Assembly: GCA_050694275.1 (NCBI GenBank)
Contig: JBOGXF010000075.1
Span: forward strand, 1 to 16,232
Reading direction: 5' to 3'
DNA from: JBOGXF01 sp050694275
GTDB lineage: Bacteria; Actinomycetota; CADDZG01; WHSQ01
DNA: 16,232 bases
Shown: positions 14,403-16,232 of the stretch, piece after piece
How positions within the stretch are numbered: the stretch's first letter is position 1
Layout: every line of letters begins with the position of its first letter
Program-made: the position numbers and the translations under genes
The notes under the pieces: model-generated
What the model was told of the DNA's origin: nothing
Databases searched by the model: none
Seen by the model: the letters and a program-made list of their open reading frames with translations, nothing else

Positions 14403-14863
14403 ACCGGGCGGATCGCGTCCCCCTCGTTGATCGTTCCGCCGCTGACGACGCGCGCTCGGATCCCGCCGCGCTCGATCATGGGCTGGAGGAGCTTCTTGTT
14501 GGCGAGACGCTGGAGGTGAGCGCAGGGGGGGTTGGGTTCCAGGCCCTCAAGCTCGACCTCGCCGACGAGAAAGCGCTTGCCCAGAAGCTGGTCGAGACGG
14601 ATGCCTCGGGTGTGGACGTTTCGCCGACTGTCCTCCGGGAGGATGTCGATCCCCGACTCGGCGCGCGCCGCATCGATGCCCTCGGTCTCGATCAGGGTCA
14701 CCTCGACAGTCGGATCCAGCTCCGCCGGCGGGACGTCGTCGTCCTGGAAGTAGCGATCGCCCTCGAGCCCCCTGCCGGCGACCGCGGTGACGCTCTCGAC
14801 TTGCTTCATCGGGCTCTCGGGCTCGGGGCCAATGTAGATGGCGGCGACCTCTCCGTGGCTCAT
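14399..14863 (-). CDS. MOSC-domain protein
   Basis: The 154-aa protein is a stand-alone MOSC domain, the sulfur-carrier fold also found at the end of molybdenum-cofactor sulfurase. It shows GRGLEGDRYF (30-39), RRNVHTRGI (80-88), GEVELEGLEPNPPC with C114 as the conserved cysteine, and a C-terminal GGTINEGD turn. Such proteins (YiiM/YuaD type) are thought to move sulfur to metal centres or reduce N-hydroxylated compounds with molybdenum cofactor; no molybdenum genes are visible nearby. I chose the ATG at 14863, which makes the GEVAAIYIGP strand start properly; no Shine-Dalgarno is seen, and the frame is open further upstream into the next gene only as a shadow. Its stop overlaps the convergent 80-aa gene by 4 nt, and it is divergent from the PBP4 gene with 64 nt between starts. 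Confidence 0.85.
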   Translation of the reverse strand: MSHGEVAAIYIGPEPESPMKQVESVTAVAGRGLEGDRYFQDDDVPPAELDPTVEVTLIETEGIDAARAESGIDILPEDSRRNVHTRGIRLDQLLGKRFLVGEVELEGLEPNPPCAHLQRLANKKLLQPMIERGGIRARVVSGGTINEGDAIRPV

Positions 14864-14927
14864 CAGACCGATCACGTTACTCCGAAACCCCCTGGACTGG
14901 TCGCGTCCTAACGACAAGACTGGGAGC

Positions 14928-16133
14928 GTGTGCCGGGCGGCAACCGCGATCATCCTCAGCTCCGCGCTCGTGCTCGCGAGCGCGCCTGTGGCCGCGGCCC
15001 GCCCCGCGTGGAAGACCAAAATCGATCGGCTCGTGTCCGGCCGCGCGATGGGCGTCGCCGTGCGCCACGAGGGAGACTTCATCTATCGGCGAAAGGCGGG
15101 TGCCCGGCGGACCCCCGCGTCGAACCAGAAGCTGCTCGCCTCGATGGCCCTCCTCGACACGCTCGGCCCCGCCCACCGGGCGCCGACGACGGCTCGGGGC
15201 ACGGTCGTCGGCGGCGTCGTCACCGGCGACCTCTGGATCGTGGGCCGAGGCGACCCGACCCTCGCGAACGGCAAGCACTACCCGCGGTCTTTGAGCGTCG
15301 AGGCGACCCCAATCGGGCGGCTCGCGCGCCGGATCGCCCGAACCGGAGTCACCCGCGTGGCCGGCCGCGTGATGGGGAGCCGTACCTACTTCGCGCACGA
15401 CTGGTATGCGCCCGGCTGGAAACCGGATTTCCCCGACCGCTACGTTGCGCTGCCCTCCGCGCTCAGCATCAACGGGAACACCCGCTCCGGGCACCACATC
15501 GACCGGCCGGAAAGGCGGCTGGCGCGCCTGTTCACGCAGCGACTCGTGGCCGCGGGCGTCGACGTCGACGGGCCCCCCGGGGACGGATCCGTCCCTACGG
15601 GATTGCCCGTCGTGGCAAGGGTCACCTCGGCTCCTCTGTCGGCGCTGCTCCTCCACGTCAACCGACAGTCGTCGAACTTCTTCGCCGAGGTTCTCGGGAA
15701 ACGTCTCGGGGTCGCGGCGAAGGGCGTGCCAGGAACCATCGCCAAGGGGGCCGTGGCGATCGAGGAGTGGACCGCAACCAACGGCGTCGTCGTCGAGGCC
15801 TTCGACTCCTCGGGGCTCTCCTACCGCAACGAGGTGTCCCCCCAGGGGTTAGTTCGACTGCTCGACGTCGCCGCCGACGAAACGTGGGGGTGGATCCTGC
15901 GCAGCTCATTGCCCAAGGGAGGCTGGGGCACCCTCGGCGGCCGACTCGAAGACACCCGGGTGCGGGCCAAGACCGGCACGCTCAGCTCCATCTCGGCGCT
16001 ATCGGGCTGGGTGTGGCTCCAGCACAGGGACTCGTGGGCAGAGTTCGCGATCCTCTCTAAGGGAATGCCCAAGCACGTCGCGGCCTCGATCGAAGACCGC
16101 ATCGTCCGGATCCTCAATCGCCGCGGCAGATAG
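14928..16133 (+). CDS. dacB: D-alanyl-D-alanine carboxypeptidase/endopeptidase, PBP4 family (second paralogue)
   Basis: The 401-aa exported protein has a signal peptide (about 1-24, AIILSSALVLASAPVAAA) and the three S13 motifs: SNQK (65-68), SSN (248-250) and KTG (348-350). It shares GDLWIVGRGDPTL, NRQSSNFFAEVLGK, DSSGLSYRNEVSP, SALSGWV and IEDRIVRI with the paralogue at 225-1568. It differs by lacking the Cys and the Pro/Ser-rich N-terminal linker, so it should be released or periplasmic rather than lipid-anchored. The start is uncertain. The GTG at 14928 puts the signal peptide at the N-terminus, but GGGAG is only 1-2 nt away, so a leaderless transcript is possible. An ATG at 14838 would overlap the divergent MOSC start. 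Function as peptidoglycan carboxypeptidase or endopeptidase follows from family. Confidence 0.9.
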   Translation: MCRAATAIILSSALVLASAPVAAARPAWKTKIDRLVSGRAMGVAVRHEGDFIYRRKAGARRTPASNQKLLASMALLDTLGPAHRAPTTARGTVVGGVVTGDLWIVGRGDPTLANGKHYPRSLSVEATPIGRLARRIARTGVTRVAGRVMGSRTYFAHDWYAPGWKPDFPDRYVALPSALSINGNTRSGHHIDRPERRLARLFTQRLVAAGVDVDGPPGDGSVPTGLPVVARVTSAPLSALLLHVNRQSSNFFAEVLGKRLGVAAKGVPGTIAKGAVAIEEWTATNGVVVEAFDSSGLSYRNEVSPQGLVRLLDVAADETWGWILRSSLPKGGWGTLGGRLEDTRVRAKTGTLSSISALSGWVWLQHRDSWAEFAILSKGMPKHVAASIEDRIVRILNRRGR

Positions 16134-16174
16134 AGCCACCCATCCCGACGCGCTCTTCTCCCTAAGCCCACCGC

Positions 16175-16215
16175 GTCAGACCAGTGTCAGACAAATTGTC
16201 AGACGGTCGTCTGAC
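16175..16215. promoter_or_regulatory. Cluster of four phased GTCAGAC/GTCTGAC palindromic cores (putative operator)
   Basis: GTCAGAC occurs at 16175-16181, 16186-16192 and 16198-16204, and its complement GTCTGAC at 16209-16215. Starts are 11, 12 and 11 bp apart, about one helical turn, placing all cores on one face of the DNA. The last two also form a TGTCAGAC-GGTC-GTCTGACA inverted repeat (8-bp arms, 16197-16216). GTC-N-GAC is the core of many FadR-subfamily GntR operators (T-x-GTC-N-GAC-x-A). The block begins 42 nt after the PBP4 stop and probably controls a gene to the right of the window. The repeats are seen directly; the regulator family is inferred. Confidence 0.6.
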
Positions 16216-16232
16216 ACGTTGGGCAGGGGGAT

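Noticed and set aside
14864..15082. Upstream extension of the MOSC gene to 15082
   Set aside because: It would run antisense through the PBP4 signal peptide and adds no MOSC-like sequence.
1..16232. Phage-defence or mobile-element interpretation of the helicase-nuclease genes
   Set aside because: Both proteins fit AdnA and AdnB in order, size and motifs, and no integrase, transposase, methylase or toxin gene is nearby.

Overview
The window looks like chromosomal DNA from a high-GC actinobacterium (Actinomycetota). Supporting signs are G/C-ending codons throughout, frequent GTG starts, an AdnA/AdnB helicase-nuclease pair (the recombination motor typical of actinobacteria) and a DinB-fold protein of the mycothiol-dependent maleylpyruvate isomerase family. 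I cannot name the genus. I see no tRNA, rRNA, CRISPR array, insertion sequence or prophage gene, so this reads as ordinary core or near-core chromosome. The long open frames antisense to the real genes are a by-product of the base composition.

Layout, left to right. 1-162 (-): start of an exported protein cut by the window edge. 225-1568 (-): a penicillin-binding protein 4 type D-Ala-D-Ala carboxypeptidase. 1646-2826 (-): a two-gene unit of a polytopic membrane protein with a degenerate histidine-kinase dimerisation helix, overlapping by 4 nt a stand-alone receiver-domain response regulator. 2925-10191 (-): a likely repair operon of four genes: a 97-aa tail-anchored coiled-coil protein, adnA, adnB (adnA and adnB overlap by ATGA) and a DinB-fold enzyme. 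10274-13912 (-): a secreted PGRP-type amidase downstream of a secreted subtilisin-like protease, with a strong intrinsic terminator between them. 14160-14402 (+): an 80-aa protein ending in a textbook beta-clamp-binding pentapeptide, convergent with and overlapping by 4 nt a MOSC-domain gene (14399-14863, -). 14928-16133 (+): a second PBP4 paralogue. The right edge (16175-16215) carries four phased copies of the palindromic core GTCAGAC/GTCTGAC, probably an operator for a gene beyond the window.

Two functional themes appear. One is double-strand-break processing (AdnAB, with the clamp-motif protein as a possible but unlinked DNA-metabolism factor). The other is peptidoglycan and surface remodelling (two PBP4s, amidase, subtilase, exported fragment). 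The most unusual items are the histidine-kinase-like protein that has Asn where the phospho-accepting His belongs and no ATPase domain, the QLSLF-bearing small protein, and the phased operator cluster. I did not find a clearly new multi-gene system.
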